Counted from the stretch's first letter, positions 46,578 to 58,322 are shown. The stretch: DNA of 64,000 bases from Tenrec ecaudatus (GCF_050624435.1 NC_134531.1:251548812-251612811), one strand, 5' to 3'. The notes: generated by a model from the letters alone, not told the origin. Program-made: numbers and translations.

Positions 46578-47268
46578 CTATTGGATCAATGAGCAAGATC
46601 ATGATAAATGGGAAACTATTAACGTTGTCAAGGATTTCGTTTTACTTGAATATGTAATCAATGTCCATGGAAGCAGCAGTCAACAAATCAAATGACAACT
46701 TACACTAGGAACTTTTGCAGCCAAAAGACCTCCTCAAAATGGTTAAAAACAAAGATGTCACTCTGAGGTCTAAGGCGCACCTGACCCAAACCATGGTGTT
46801 TTCCATCTTTGCACAGGCATGTGGAAGTCAGACAATTAACATGGAAAAATCAAAGTATTGATGCCTTTGAATTAAGTTAGTGGTGAAAATATTAAATATA
46901 CATGTACCTTGAGCTACCAGAAGAAAGGGCTAATTTGTGTTGCAAGAAGTACAGCCAAGGGTTACGGTTAGGGTTAAAAAAGAAAAATAATAATAATTAG
47001 AAAAAGAAGTATAGCCAAAATGCCTCTTAACAGCAAGAACAGTAAGACTTTTCCTTACACACTTTGCTAGGGAAAAGTCAAGTTCCTGGAGGATAGCAAG
47101 CTTGGTCAATGGAGGATCAGTGCAAGGGAGAAAGATCCTCCATGAGGTGGATTAACACAGAGACCAACAAAGCACTCACACAATGCAGTGATTGTGAAGG
47201 TGCAGGGCCATGCAGAGTGTTGTTCTTTTGTGCATGGGGTCACCGTGGGTTGGCACCTACAAACAACA
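46578..47268 (+). mobile_element. RTE LINE, 3' end
   Basis: 'ggatcaatgagcaagatc' (after the RT core), 'aacgttgtcaaggatttcg' and 'tggaagcagcagtcaac', to the terminus 'ggcacctacaaacaac'. A 45-base insert interrupts it at 46961-47005. Frame broken in several places. Confidence 0.8.
46961..47005 (+). repeat. telomere-like insert with target duplication
   Basis: 'gggttacggttagggtt' (nearly three TTAGGG units, one substitution) followed by an A-rich stretch. The 15-base flanks aagaagtacagccaa and aagaagtatagccaa lie at 46946-46960 and 47006-47020; other RTE copies have this block only once. Confidence 0.65.
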
Positions 47269-47379
47269 TCTATCTCGTTCTAAAAGTGATTGGCACTGAA
47301 GAATACTATAGCTGAAAAGACCATCTCAGAAACTCTAAGTTCACCTCCTCTCCATTCTCTGGAGAGCTAGTAGATTTCC

Positions 47380-47475
47380 CCCACAAAAAGTAAAGGGACT
47401 AATCCAAGTTACTGACTAAATTCAAGTCAAAGATGGAAGCAGAGTCCTACTCTCTTGATTTCTGAGAGAGAAGCC
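47380..47475 (-). mobile_element. possible MIR remnant
   Basis: 'aagggactaatccaagttac' and 'ggaagcagagtcctactctc' fit the reverse complement of MIR ('gtcacacagctag...' region) loosely. Confidence 0.35.
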
Positions 47476-48374
47476 TTTCTCTAATACATCATAATAGTTC
47501 TCACCCACAAATCAACTTGTCCCAACAAGAAAACACAAGCAAAAACCATGCAGCTCAGTACAACATGCAACATATCACTTTCTTGTTGCTTCTATTTTTC
47601 AGAATCAATAATGTCTATTTGAGGGGGAAGGTAGTGCCTAGGAAACTGAGATTGCATCTATTTCACATAAATGTTGACATATATGCTAGGCAGGATGATG
47701 ACTCAAAGATATGAAATGTGCATGACACCCCAGGAATGATCAAGTGGTCCCTCCATGTTTTATAAGCCATCCAGTTTACAAAGGAAGCTGTTTCAGTGTC
47801 ATAACTGAGCCATATGTTCTGTGATGTTAGGAAAGTTCAATACTTGGGTTAAATCCTGAGTCATGCTGAAAAACTGCCATGATGTGTTTCGGATGCACTT
47901 GAGAGAGATGCTGTAGCATAACAGTGTGCATTCGGATGAGATAGCAAGTTTGGCTAAAGGCCATGGAACAAGTTTCCGGGCAAAGTATGTCATTTTGCAG
48001 CTGTTTCCTGCATCTGTAACAATCTTGCTGCAGTTAATCAGATTGAGCTGGAGGTGTCAGGATATAACCCGAGAGCAGGCCTCTTAATGAGTCCCCTGGG
48101 AGTGCGGGGGGGGATTTTAGTACAAGCAACCATCCACATTCTTATCATAAGCTTTTGTAAGACATCCTAAGATCAGTGAATACAAAGAACCATAACCTTA
48201 AATCATCTTTTCGACAAGCTTCAAGAAGCTGGATTAACTTGGCCAAAACATTTATGAGACCCCTTTAGGAACACTGAGGCGTACGTATCTTTCCGGGATG
48301 TCTCTGGAAATATTTATGGGAGAGTAACCCTGACACTGGGGCTAAGGAGTACAGCCCAAGAAAACCAGCAGCTC
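47476..48374. other. no gene seen
   Basis: No repeat or coding frame recognised; G run near 48107. Confidence 0.4.
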
Positions 48375-48449
48375 TTAGACCGGACGTCTGCAGTCGCACC
48401 GTGGGTCTGAACGCCCAAGAACACTCGCCCGCCAGCGGCTGGAGGGACC

Positions 48450-49096
48450 ATGGCTGCAGTGGTCCCTGGGCCTGGGCCTATGCTCTGCTCTCTAGGAGCT
48501 GAGCTGAACCTCTTCAGAAGAAGAAGAAGTTTGACCCCCAAAAAGACCAAACAGCAAAGGACCATTTAAAGAAGAAGATCCGACGCCTGGAGAAAGCGAG
48601 CCAGGAGCTAATTCCCATAGAAGATTTCATCACCCCTGTGAAGTTGTTAGATAAAGCCAGACATCCAGCCCAGGTACAGCTCTCTGAAAAGGAAGCTGAT
48701 CACTGGGCACAGCTTTTCAAGAATGGTCCCCGTACAAGCAGCAAGAGCATGAAATAGAGCAGGGCAACAAGGGGGCCCTGCTGGAGGCCCAGCAGGAGGC
48801 GCTGCAGGAGCTGCGCCTCACCTCCCCAGAGCTCCACTCCCAGGCCATCAAGCTGGACCCCAATCTGCTCCCCTTTGAGAGGGAAGCGCCATACCATACA
48901 CTCCCAGTCCCTACCTATCAGCCCCCTGAGGGCAGGGACAATGACATCACCAAGGTATCACACAGGTGAAGTTCAAGCGGTGAGCTGCAGAACCTACTGA
49001 CCTTGAGAGCTTGAGGACCAGGACTCAAGCTGACTTTTCCAGGAAAGTAGCAGGCTGTTAATAAACTCAACTTTACTCCGGGAAGAAAAAAAAAAA
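48450..49096 (+). pseudogene. MRPL40: MRPL40 processed pseudogene
   Basis: The parent encodes mitochondrial large-ribosomal-subunit protein mL40. The remnant translates in shifting frames to parts of it: [54 protein letters not shown] and [14 protein letters not shown]. There are no introns. AATAAA is at 49060-49065 and an A run at about 49086-49096. The N-terminal targeting region (ATG at 48450) is shortened and scrambled. At least one base is missing near 'aagaatggtccccg' (about 48720), and another near the end, before the expected FKR stop at 48981-48983. The retrocopy may begin as far left as 48375. No target duplication was found. Non-functional. Confidence 0.88.
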
Positions 49097-49237
49097 TGAA
49101 GTGTTAGATTTGCTAGCACTTAATGCAGATCTCTGCTCAATCTCTTCTCATCTCTTTAGAAAGACCTTTGGCCTCTCGATATAATATAGCTGCAAAAAAC
49201 AACTTTTGTCACCTTCCATCCTCATAAACAGCTTTAC

Positions 49238-49619
49238 CGAATAGGGCAAGATATGACAAAATAACGATGTATAAATTACCAAGGGCACATGAGGGAGGGG
49301 GGAGCGGGGAGGGAGGGGGAAAAAAAAGAGGACCTGATGCAAAGGGCTTAATTGGAGAGCAAATGCTTTGAGAATGATTGGGGCAGGGAATGTATGGGTG
49401 TGCTTTATACAATTGATGTATGTATATGTATGGATTGTGATAAGAGTGGTATGAGTCCCTAATAAAATGTAAAAAAGAAAAGAGAAAGAAAAAGAAAATG
49501 ATTAGGGCAAAGACTGTACAGATGTGCTTTATACAATTGATGTATGTATATGTATGGACTGTGATAAGAGTTGTATGAGCCCCTAATAAATTGTTTAAAA
49601 AAGAAAAAAGAAAAAAAAC
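49238..49619 (+). mobile_element. LINE-1-type 3' end with doubled terminal unit
   Basis: Starts 'gaatagggcaagatatgac'; purine tract 49291-49327. The terminal unit is present at 49374-49470 and again at 49498-49594, each ending in AATAAA-type sequence, with an A/G-rich spacer. Shares this with the copies at 31585 and 61714. Confidence 0.85.
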
Positions 49620-50336
49620 TTCTTTCTACCTGAAATCAAAATATTTAAGCAAGTGTTTATTCATTATTTCATACCACAATGTATAAAAAGTTATTGAGGC
49701 TAATAAAAAACTGTGTATTAGTCTATATTGTATAATTATTAGACAGACATGCAATAATAGTTGAATGAATAACTGGATGGATGAATGGACAAGTAGATGA
49801 ACAGAGAGACAAGTAGATGATGGAATGAATGAATAGATAAGTAAAATAGTACAATGAGGGAATAATAAAGAGATTGACATTCTGGGCAGATGAAAATGAG
49901 GATCATAAGTTGCCAGAAATGCATCATTATACTAAGGCAATTTATTGACGCTATACTAAGTCAATTTGTAGAAGCACCTATGTGCTTACTAAGTGTTTGG
50001 ACTTACTCTTTGGGTAATATGGCACAGGTTTTAAAACAGAGATAATATGGTCATATATCTGAGGACTGCTGGTTGAGTACACTTTACAGAGGAGAGAAAA
50101 AGTCAGAGATAGAACACCGCAAAGTTTTACAATACTAGAAACTATACTTGGAGGACCTAGATTGTGGGTGTGGCCATAATATGAATTTGGAAATAAAACA
50201 AGACCGAAATAATAGGTAGATCTAAAATATAATAAATTGGCAGAATAAACTGGTTACATTTGGAGAGAGATGAAGAAGGGCAATCCCATAATTTGATGCT
50301 CAGAAAATGTGAGATTAACCATAAACCAAGATCAAA
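49620..50336. other. no gene seen
   Basis: A loose (GATG)/(GAAT)-rich patch lies at 49765-49845. Nothing else recognised. Confidence 0.4.
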
Positions 50337-50456
50337 CCAAAACCCACTGACATCGAGTTGATTCTGAATCATTACAACACTATAGGACAGAGAAAACCTG
50401 CCCCCTTTGAGTTCTCCAGGCTGTAACTTTGAGGGGAGCAGAGAGCCTTGTCTTAC
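50337..50456 (-). mobile_element. AfroSINE, partial
   Basis: 'acccactgacatcgagttg', 'actataggacagagaaaacc' and 'gtaactttgaggggagcag'; the head is missing where RTE sequence begins. Confidence 0.75.
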
Positions 50457-50612
50457 TCATTGTCTGGCTTTCACATGCATATGGAATGGTTGAAAAATGG
50501 CATGGGTCAGGTACACCTCATTCTTCAAAGTGCCATCTTTATTTTTCAACAAGTGGTATCTTTACTTGTTCAAGAGATCTTTTGCACCAGCTTTGTCCAA
50601 GGGCTCACAATT
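50457..50612 (-). mobile_element. RTE LINE internal fragment
   Basis: 'ggctttcacatgcatatgg', 'catgggtcaggtacacctc' and 'agagatcttttgcaccagc' are the reverse complement of the RTE region after the RT core. Confidence 0.7.
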
Positions 50613-50955
50613 AAGGACAATGTGTGCCGGGGTTGTATTGTTTTACTTACTCAATCTGTATGTGAGCCCTTGTTTTGGAGCTTCATTGGGAGCCCTTGTT
50701 TTGGAGCGTGATTTGGGGCCCTTGTGTTTTTGAACAGTTGCCTCTTGGTCTCCATACAGGCTCTGCATGTGCACAGATAAGTGTAATGGCATTCCCATTA
50801 TTTGCAATGCTGCTCACAATTCACTATGATCTATACTGATATATTCCAAGTGGGTGGTATTGACCTTTCGGGGAAGGAGCTGAAATGATACTGGGTGGGA
50901 CTGAAAAAGAAGATTCCTATACTGGATTTATGGGCTATAAGAACAGATTTTCACT
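50613..50955. other. nothing firm; trace of the LTR-derived retroposon at the right
   Basis: 'actggatttatgggctata' at about 50921-50940 recalls the LTR 3' part just before the microsatellite, the same order as at 9790-9968. Otherwise nothing recognised. Confidence 0.3.
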
Positions 50956-51074
50956 GTCTCACTCACTCACTGACTCACTCACTGTCTCACTTACTCACTC
51001 ACTATCTCACTCACTCACTCACTCACTCACTGTCTCACTCACTCACTCACTGTCTCACACACTCACTGTCTCAA
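50956..51074 (+). repeat. (ACTC)n microsatellite with TGTC variants
   Basis: CACT-based tandem array broken at intervals by 'tgtctcac', ending in an A run. The spacing of the variant units suggests higher-order duplication inside the array. Confidence 0.95.
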
Positions 51075-51235
51075 AAAAAAAGAATATAAAAAGCCTGGGC
51101 TAGCATTAAAGATCTCTCTCTCCACATGAACAATCAGGTGGGGCTGAGGTGAGCATGCTACCATGAAAAAAAAAAAAAAAAGAACAAAGATTTTAAATTG
51201 CCAGAGGCAACTGAGTAAATTTTTTTTTTGAAAAG

Positions 51236-53735
51236 GGAGACGTAGTCTAAGTAAATCTGGGCATCTATGATATACACAATCAAATGTCTTTGTATAGCCA
51301 ATAAAATACAGGTAAATACATTTCTGGTGTTCTTTGCTTTCAGCCATGATTCGTCTGAAAATAGCTATGATATCCATTGCTCTATGTCCTCTTCTAAATC
51401 CAATTTCAATTTCTGACAATTCCTGTGGATGTACTCCTGCAGACATTTTTATTATCCTCAGTAACTGTTACTTGGGCTTGATAGTAAACATATTGTTTGA
51501 TAATTGCCACATTTGTTTGATCATCTCTGTGGAATGTGCAAAAATGTGGGTGTTTTCCAGTCACTTGGATAGAAGAGTAAACGCTTTCAAAATTGCAGCC
51601 ATTTGTTGGAGTAGCTCATTAATATTCTGTTGATTCCTGGAACTTTGCTTTCCAGCAGTGCCTTCAATGCAGCTTGGACTTCTTCCTTCATAATGATTAT
51701 TTCTTGATCATATGCTATCTATTGAAATGGATGAATATCAACTCCTTATTTTGGGTAGCATGATAATTACACAAAGTGTCTTTGTATATATTTTCCCCAT
51801 AGAATTCAATATTATAAATTAAGGACTTAATTTTATATTATACATGAGGATTATATTAAAACTTATAAGTGATTTTAAAATTGTATCATGTAAAATATTT
51901 TAATTTAAAGATTCAATTTTTCTTTGGTTCTTTCCATTGAGAAATGGCTAACATATTCTTCTCTGTAGCTTTTCTAACTCCAGGTCTTTGTTCATTACAT
52001 TATAACACTTTACTGTGTTTTCTTAAGCTGCCCTTTAAAATCTCTTGTTCAGCTCTATTACATCATCATTTCTTCGGTTTGCTTTAGTGATTCCATGTTT
52101 GAAGCAAGTTTCAGTGTCTTTTCTGACATTCATTTTGATCTTTCTTTTCTTTCTGTCTTTTTAATGACCTTTTTGTTTCTTTGTGTATGACATCACACAA
52201 CTCTTATTTTTTATCATTAGTGTTTAATACCTCTACTGTTGAGATGATATCTGGATTCAGGTGGGATATGCTCATTGGGGTTTTTTTTTGCACTTGGTGG
52301 ACTTGTTTTAATTTTCTTGAACTTCAACTTGCATATGAACAATTGATGATCTGGTCAGCAACTGGACCTTGCTCTCAGTGATGATATTTAACATGTATAT
52401 TGTCTCTTCCCAGATGTAATCAATCTTATCCCTGTGTATTCAATCTGGCATAGTTTATGTGTATGGACACCATTTATTTTGTTGAAAAACTGTAGCAATG
52501 AATAGATAGATAACATTTCAAAATCCTATCATGTGATCTCTCACATCATTTCTATCTGTAATGCCATATTTCCCAACTACCAATCCTTTTTGTACTTTCA
52601 ACTTTACATTCAAATCATGAGTAGTTGTCAATACATCTTGACTGTATGTTTGGTGAGTTTCAGACTATAGAAACTTGTGAAAAATCTTTGACTTCATCAA
52701 CTTTGTCATTAGTAATTGATGAATAAATTTGAATAACTGCTTAATTTACTAGTCTTCTGTGTAAACATGTGGATATTATCCTATCCAACACTAGCAGTGT
52801 TGTAATTCAAGATAGATCTTGATTTTTTTAACAATGCATGTGATACCCTTTATGTTAGAAAGGGTTCTCTAGAGAAACAAAACCATGACACTTCTGAAAA
52901 TTATAGATAGATAGCTAGATAGAGAGATAGAAATAAAGATAGATAGATACAACATAAGAAATAAACAGCTAATTAGTCTATAGAGCAGTACAAATAGTTC
53001 GGTGCAACTCACTTCCGTAAGACAGCTAATACACTGGCAGTCCTTCAAGTCTTGAAGGCCACCCAGTGCAAGTCAAGGTAGCACACAGCTGAGTCCTCTA
53101 TAGAGCAATTCAGGCAATCTGGCCACAAGCAGTAAGCAGCAAAGCAGGTCACCAACAATCAGCCAGATGACAGGATCGGACAGTCCCCAGCTCAAGCAGT
53201 GTATACTCCAGTAGCGTGGCCAATCAGGTCTTGAAGGAATCTCAAATTACAGCAACACAGTCCACGAATTGGGTATCACACAGATAGTGTAGCTCACAAG
53301 TTGAGGCAGAGAACCAGCTAAGGCAGCCGCACACTGATCCGGTCATCAAAGAGCAAGCGACAAGAAAGGTGAGGCTCACCGAGCCATTTATCTCTCCACC
53401 GCTCATTTAATCCCACATGTGTTCATTAGCCAGGTTGGCACAATAAACCTACCATTCACACCCTTCCTCATCAATTTGTACTTGCTGGCATTGTACACCA
53501 TATGACTGATTCAAAATAGTCAATACTAGTCCATCTGACTTCACTAATGCCTAAGATATTGGTCTTTTTAGTTCAATTTCCTTTTTTGCAACTTCCAATT
53601 TTCCTAGAATCATAATTTGTACAATCCTTATTCCAATAATTAATGGAGGTTTGCAGCTATTCCTTCTCATGTTGAGTAGTACCCTATCACTAGAATCACA
53701 TGAGCCACTGTACAGTGCCACAAACTGACAGACTA
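51236..53735 (-). mobile_element. RTE LINE, 5' end to reverse transcriptase, split by an LTR
   Basis: Minus-strand RTE from its 5' leader (right end, 'cacaaactgacagac') through endonuclease to the first RT motifs. Near 51300 the translation still reads IGFRRGHRAMDIIA and YFIGYTKTFDCV, matching the RT fingers and the FIDYxKAFD motif A. The 3' half of the element is missing. Many stops. Removing the LTR at 52851-53460 restores continuous RTE sequence. Confidence 0.85.
52851..53460 (-). mobile_element. solo LTR nested in an RTE LINE
   Basis: From 'tatgttagaaagggttc' to 'aaacctaccattcaca'. The 5-base duplication ccctt is at 52846-52850 and 53461-53465. Internal blocks 'ccaggttggcacaataaac' and 'gagccatttatctctccacc' match the LTR at 15614. 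A (GATA)n-like run at about 52905-52950 has lengthened it to ~610 bases. No internal region. Confidence 0.85.
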
Positions 53736-54045
53736 GTGTTGTCACTGTTACTACTTTTCTATCAGTCAGATTTCTGTGGGATATGATGGGATTTCTTTAG
53801 AACTTGAAGTGTCTTTGATCCCAGACCATAACTGAGAGCTTATGTCTCATAGTGGGTGAAGACTGTTTATTAGAAAGACTCATCTCAGGTTATCAATCGT
53901 GTGTAATCAATGTCATGGTATTTATCAACATTAAGAGAGAAAGGGCAGAATTTGACCTCCATAATGAGACACTCCCCCCATAACAGCTCTGAATAGGGAA
54001 GCCCCATTGGTTGGGAAAAGGCATTGGCACGTGTAGAGGTCAAAG
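53736..54045. other. nothing recognised
   Basis: No repeat or gene identified. Confidence 0.35.
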
Positions 54046-54218
54046 AAAAAACTCCCAATATGCTCTCCAGTTGATTCTGATTCATAGACTTCCTGGGGCA
54101 GTAAATCAATATAGGAGCAGAAAGGCTCTCTTCCTCGCTCAGAACCACTGGTGGGTTTCAACCTCTGACCTTGTGGTTAAGCAGTCCACAGCTTACCCAA
54201 CAATGCCACCAGAGCTCC
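54046..54218 (-). mobile_element. AfroSINE
   Basis: 'ccagttgattctgattcata', 'aatcaatataggagcag' and 'aatgccaccagagctcc'. Confidence 0.8.
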
Positions 54219-54615
54219 AATCTATGGAAAGTAACACATCCTTTGGATGATATTGAAGCCCTACATCAGGAAGCTTCCCAGTCTTCACACTGTGTTACTC
54301 TTCATTTTTATCCCTTTCACTACAAAAAAACTGAAATCATAACTATAATGCTTTCCATTGTTCTATGAATTAGTCTAAGAAATTATCAAACCTGATGAAG
54401 AATTGAGAGCCGTGCAGGTTATAAGGACCTGAGAGCTCTGGGGACCCCTATAGTTATGGCTAGAACCATGAGATGGTAGTGGGTACACCGAAAATTTGTA
54501 GCCAGCACACCAGAAGTGATGAGTCATGGGGATTCCAAGTTTGAGACTGGCATATGAAGTATTGGCTGACTTGACACTCCCGAAGACTGTGCCTTTTAAG
54601 TTGCTCTGTCTCCAA
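54219..54615. other. nothing recognised
   Basis: No repeat or gene identified. Confidence 0.35.
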
Positions 54616-54834
54616 AACCCAAAATTAAGTTCATTGGCATCAAGTCAATGCCAACTGATAGTGACTGGTAACGACCCTGTAGGGCAGGGGGAAACTGCCC
54701 CTGGTGCTAAGACTGTAACTCTTGACTGGCGTAGAAAGCCCCAACAGTCTCCCTCCGAGTGGCTGGTGGTTTCAGACTAGTTTTGAACTGCTGACCTTGT
54801 AGTTAGCAACCCAACACATAACCACTGTGCCACA
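54616..54834 (-). mobile_element. AfroSINE
   Basis: 'ttggcatcaagtcaatgcc', 'acgaccctgtagggcagg', 'gaactgctgaccttgtagtt' and 'aaccactgtgccaca'; full length. Confidence 0.85.
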
Positions 54835-55739
54835 TGAAGAAATATTACGTGTGCAGGTGACATCAGTACAGAAAACAGATGATATGTGAATTGTATGCCA
54901 ATAAAACTGTGAGCTTTGTGGGGGAGAACAGAAGAGAGAGAGAACCAAAATTGAGATTGCATTTATTTGATGAATCTATTGTCAGGGAAGTGAGAATTGG
55001 AATTTGATTTTTCTCCTGAGATTTGGAGCCAATGCTAACACAACTATTAAATTGATAACAATTTACTTAACATTTTTGTGTATACAATTTCTGCATCTTT
55101 AAACATGCTACCAATAAAATACACGTTTTACTATTTTAGAATATATGTGAGAGGAGAGTCTAGGATCTTCAGGGTAGGAATCATTTACTGAGTCAACTAT
55201 TTAGGAAACAAACAATTTGAAAATCAGAGGAATATATTAACATAAAATGAATTAATTACCAGAACCAACCCAACAAAAATTGGGAGATGTAAGTAGTCAT
55301 AAAGACAACTTCAGGTTTTGCCCCAGTTCATCTGATGTGTCAGGGGAAGAATATGAGCTACAAAATATTGTGGCTGAATGACTACTAATTTCTGGCCTAG
55401 ATATCATCCTGTATTTGCCATTCCATTTTCTCAAAGCAGGGAAAGATGGGGCACAAGCTCTTGCCCATAATAAAGAATCCAAAGCAAATGATAGGAAGTA
55501 CTGCCTCATTTTTAGAGAATATACCTAGATTGTTAATATCCTGAAGCTAAGCTGGAATTTCAGATCAAATGTATAAAAATTTAAATGGGTTTAAAAGAAA
55601 AATTTTACATTTGTAATAAGGAAAATGCTAAAATAAATAAGGAAAGTGCTAAAATAAATAAGGAATAAACAAATAAACAAGGAATGTATTTCGCAAAGAT
55701 GAAATGGAGATTAAGTTCTAGGAACCAGGGCATTTCCAT
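54835..55739. other. no gene; short A+T-rich tandem repeats
   Basis: At about 55615-55690 the unit 'aataaggaaaatgctaaaat' and variants repeat two to three times. Nothing else recognised. Confidence 0.45.
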
Positions 55740-55932
55740 AAAGAGTCCTGGTGGCATTGTGGGTTAGGCATTGGCTGTTAACCACCAGGTCAGTGGTTCA
55801 AACCTGTTAGTCACTCCTTTCTTGAGAGGTTCACTAATTCAGTAGAGATTCGCAGTCTTAGAAAAACCCCATACAGGTTAGGTAAGAGTCCAGCCTTGAC
55901 TCTTGACGGTAGAGCAGTGGGTTTGGTTTGAG
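55740..55932 (+). mobile_element. AfroSINE
   Basis: 'agagtcctggtggcattgtg' (A-box side), 'gtcagtggttcaaacctg' (B box) and the end 'gacggtagagcagtggg'. Confidence 0.8.
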
Positions 55933-56263
55933 TTTCGGTTTATCATGATGGGAAAATCGGCGACAGATATTGATGATGAATGGCCATCTTCACTGAATTG
56001 TACTCATGGAAAATGCCAAATGGACAAATATTGTGTCATATATTTAGTACAATAAAAACCATATTTGAGTAGTACTTTTAAAGTATGTCTTTAAATAATG
56101 CCTGTCTGTAAATAAATGATATATGTCCAGTTAAATGATTATTCCTCATATTTTGCATTATTTATTCATTCTTTTCATCTCTCCAGTGGCATTACACTTG
56201 ATTCCACACCACCAGTCTATGGAGGTCTTCCATGGAAAGATGAGTTGGAATGCCACAGCACGT
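55933..56263. other. nothing recognised
   Basis: No repeat or gene identified. Confidence 0.35.
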
Positions 56264-57770
56264 AGTTGTTGTTGCTAAGTGCTGTCAGTTCTGTTCTGAT
56301 TCATAGTGACACTGTTCACAGAGGAATGAAACTCTGCCTAGTCTTGCACCATCCTTGTCGGGCTAGCCCCGTGTTGCAGCCATTGTGCCCATTCATGTCA
56401 TCAAGGATTGTTTTTTGCTGCCCTTCCACTCTACTAAGTGTAAGGTTGAGAGAAGACTCAATTCAATCACAAGACTAGGTGGGTTACAAACAGCAAAGGT
56501 TATTTCTTGCCTGTGTGCAGATGGAGCAAGGCAAAACAGTGCATCAACATGCATCAGCCGTGAGCTCTGGGACTAGTGCTTTTATACACTGTACAGAATG
56601 GGGAATGGGCTTGGCCCCTCTGAGGTGGAAAATACATGCTGAAGTCTTCTTAATTGATTTGCATCAGGAAAGTTCCAGGAATCATTTTCAGTCTTTGTTC
56701 TGGTTCGCTGATTTCTTTGTGGTTGTCAATGTCCTTGGTTCACTGGTTTTTGACAAAGGCCCATTCTTTCCTGTTTGTACAGAACAGGACCACCCCTGGA
56801 GCAGAACTTTATAGGGTGTGCTCCGTGGCAAACATGCAGGAACTTGGGTTCTTAGCAAACTCTATTAAGTCTTACACCAAGCATGATGTCCTTCTACAAG
56901 GTCTGGTCTCTTCTGAAAATATGTCCAGAATTTATGATGCACAGTCTCACCATCTTCACTTCCAAGGAACATTCTGGCTGTGTTCCTGTTTGTTCTGTCT
57001 GGCAGCCCATGGTATTTTCAATATTCTTCATCAGTACCCTAATTCAAATGCATGGATTCCTCTTCAGTCTTCCTTGTCCAATTTCCAACTTCACAGGCAT
57101 AAGGAGGTTGTGGGTCTCACCATGACTTGGATCAGACCCACCTTAGTCCTCAATGGGACATCCTTGTTTGTTCTTCAACACTTTAAAGAGAGTTTGTGCA
57201 ACAGATTTGTCCCCTACAATTTGTAATCTGATTTCTAGATTGCCACTTCCATGATCTTGGTTTTCTTTATACTGAATTGCAATGCATACCTAAGGCTCTG
57301 TCCTTGATTTTCATCAAGTGCTTGGTATCCTCCTTGCTCTCAACAAGCAAGGTTGTGTCCTCTTCATATTACAAATCGTTAATAAATCTTCTTCCAATAC
57401 TGGTGCCCTATTCTTCATCTAGCCCAGTTTCTTATGTAATCCTCTCAGACTACAGATTGAACAAGTATGGTAACAGGATGTCATCTTGAAGCACAGCTTT
57501 CCTAATGTTGATCCTCACAGTAGTTTCATCTTCTGGTTAAATGACTGCCTCTTGACCCATGTACAGGTCCACATGAGTATAATGAAGTGTTGGAATTCTT
57601 ATTCTTCTCAATACTATCAATAATTTCTTATGATCTACACAGTTGAGTGTCTTGGTATATATAGTTGATAGAAGGCATGTAAGCATCATTCTGGTCTCCT
57701 CTGTTTTGAGCCCAGATCCATTTGACAAGCACATTGACAGGCAAGTGATGGACACAGCATGTAGATAGCA
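56264..57770 (-). mobile_element. RTE LINE, 3' half, split by an LTR
   Basis: Left end 'tagttgttgttgctaagtgc' is the complement of the RTE terminus. At the right the translation reads YTKTLNCVDHKKLLIVLRR and HVDLYMGQEAVI, matching RT motif A and beyond (YAKAFDCVDHNKLW in related RTEs). The LTR at 56439-56876 interrupts the 3' region. Frame decayed. Confidence 0.85.
56439..56876 (-). mobile_element. LTR of a second family, nested in an RTE LINE
   Basis: Ends are TGTAAG...CTTACA, a perfect 6-base inverted repeat with TG/CA termini. Target repeat ctaag / ccaag at 56434-56438 and 56877-56881. On the minus strand 'gtataaaagcac' is a TATA region and 'caagaaataacc' a likely polyadenylation region. 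Unrelated in sequence to the other LTRs; class unclear, perhaps class II-like. LTR only. Confidence 0.7.
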
Positions 57771-58134
57771 TCAGAACCCTAGTTACAATTCCAAAATGGT
57801 CCTGTTCTTGGCATCCTAAGTACCTCCCCCTCAACTCTTAGAAACCCAAGGTGTTGAGAAAATCATTCTCTAGGATTTATAATGTTCAATGCCACCTTTC
57901 TTTCTGTGGCCCAGCAAACATGATCTTTCCTTCAATGTTACTACTGTAGGTTAGTTGTTCATAAGACGTGTATCCCAAACTATGGTTAGGAATCCTATCC
58001 AGTTCTCTGTTGATCTGAGTAGCCTTGGACAAGATGTATAATCTCTAGAAAGACCCTTTTTTTTTTTCATCCATATACTAAGGATAATTTACTCAAATAG
58101 TAAGATTGTTTAAGAAACCCTGAAAACAGCAGCA
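57771..58134. other. nothing recognised
   Basis: The left part may be decayed RTE sequence; otherwise no repeat or gene. Confidence 0.3.
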
Positions 58135-58322
58135 ATTAAGCATTCGGCTGCTCGCCAAAATGTCAGCTGTGGGAACAGACCAGCCTCTCTGCCGGAGAAA
58201 GAGTGGCCCTTGTTTCCTTAATGATGACAGCCTTCGAAACCCGATGGGGCAAATCGACTCCATCACAGAGGGTCTCTATCAATCACGGTCCACTCAGTGG
58301 GTTACTGGCTTAGAGGTAGGGG
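58135..58322 (+). mobile_element. AfroSINE
   Basis: 'aagcattcggctgctcgcc' (A-box side), 'atgatgacagccttcgaaac', 'gatggggcaaatcgactcc'. The end is worn. Confidence 0.7.

Noticed and set aside
50956-51074. Regularly spaced repeats resembling a CRISPR array
   Set aside because: Units are tetranucleotides with no spacers, and the DNA is mammalian.
50885-51103. Ser-Leu-Thr-His repeat frame that looks like a low-complexity protein
   Set aside because: Translation of the (ACTC)n array in two frames.
56654-57226. Open frame of 190 codons on the plus strand, the longest in the window
   Set aside because: It runs from an LTR into the antisense of an RTE LINE; no protein family is recognisable and the frame crosses two elements.
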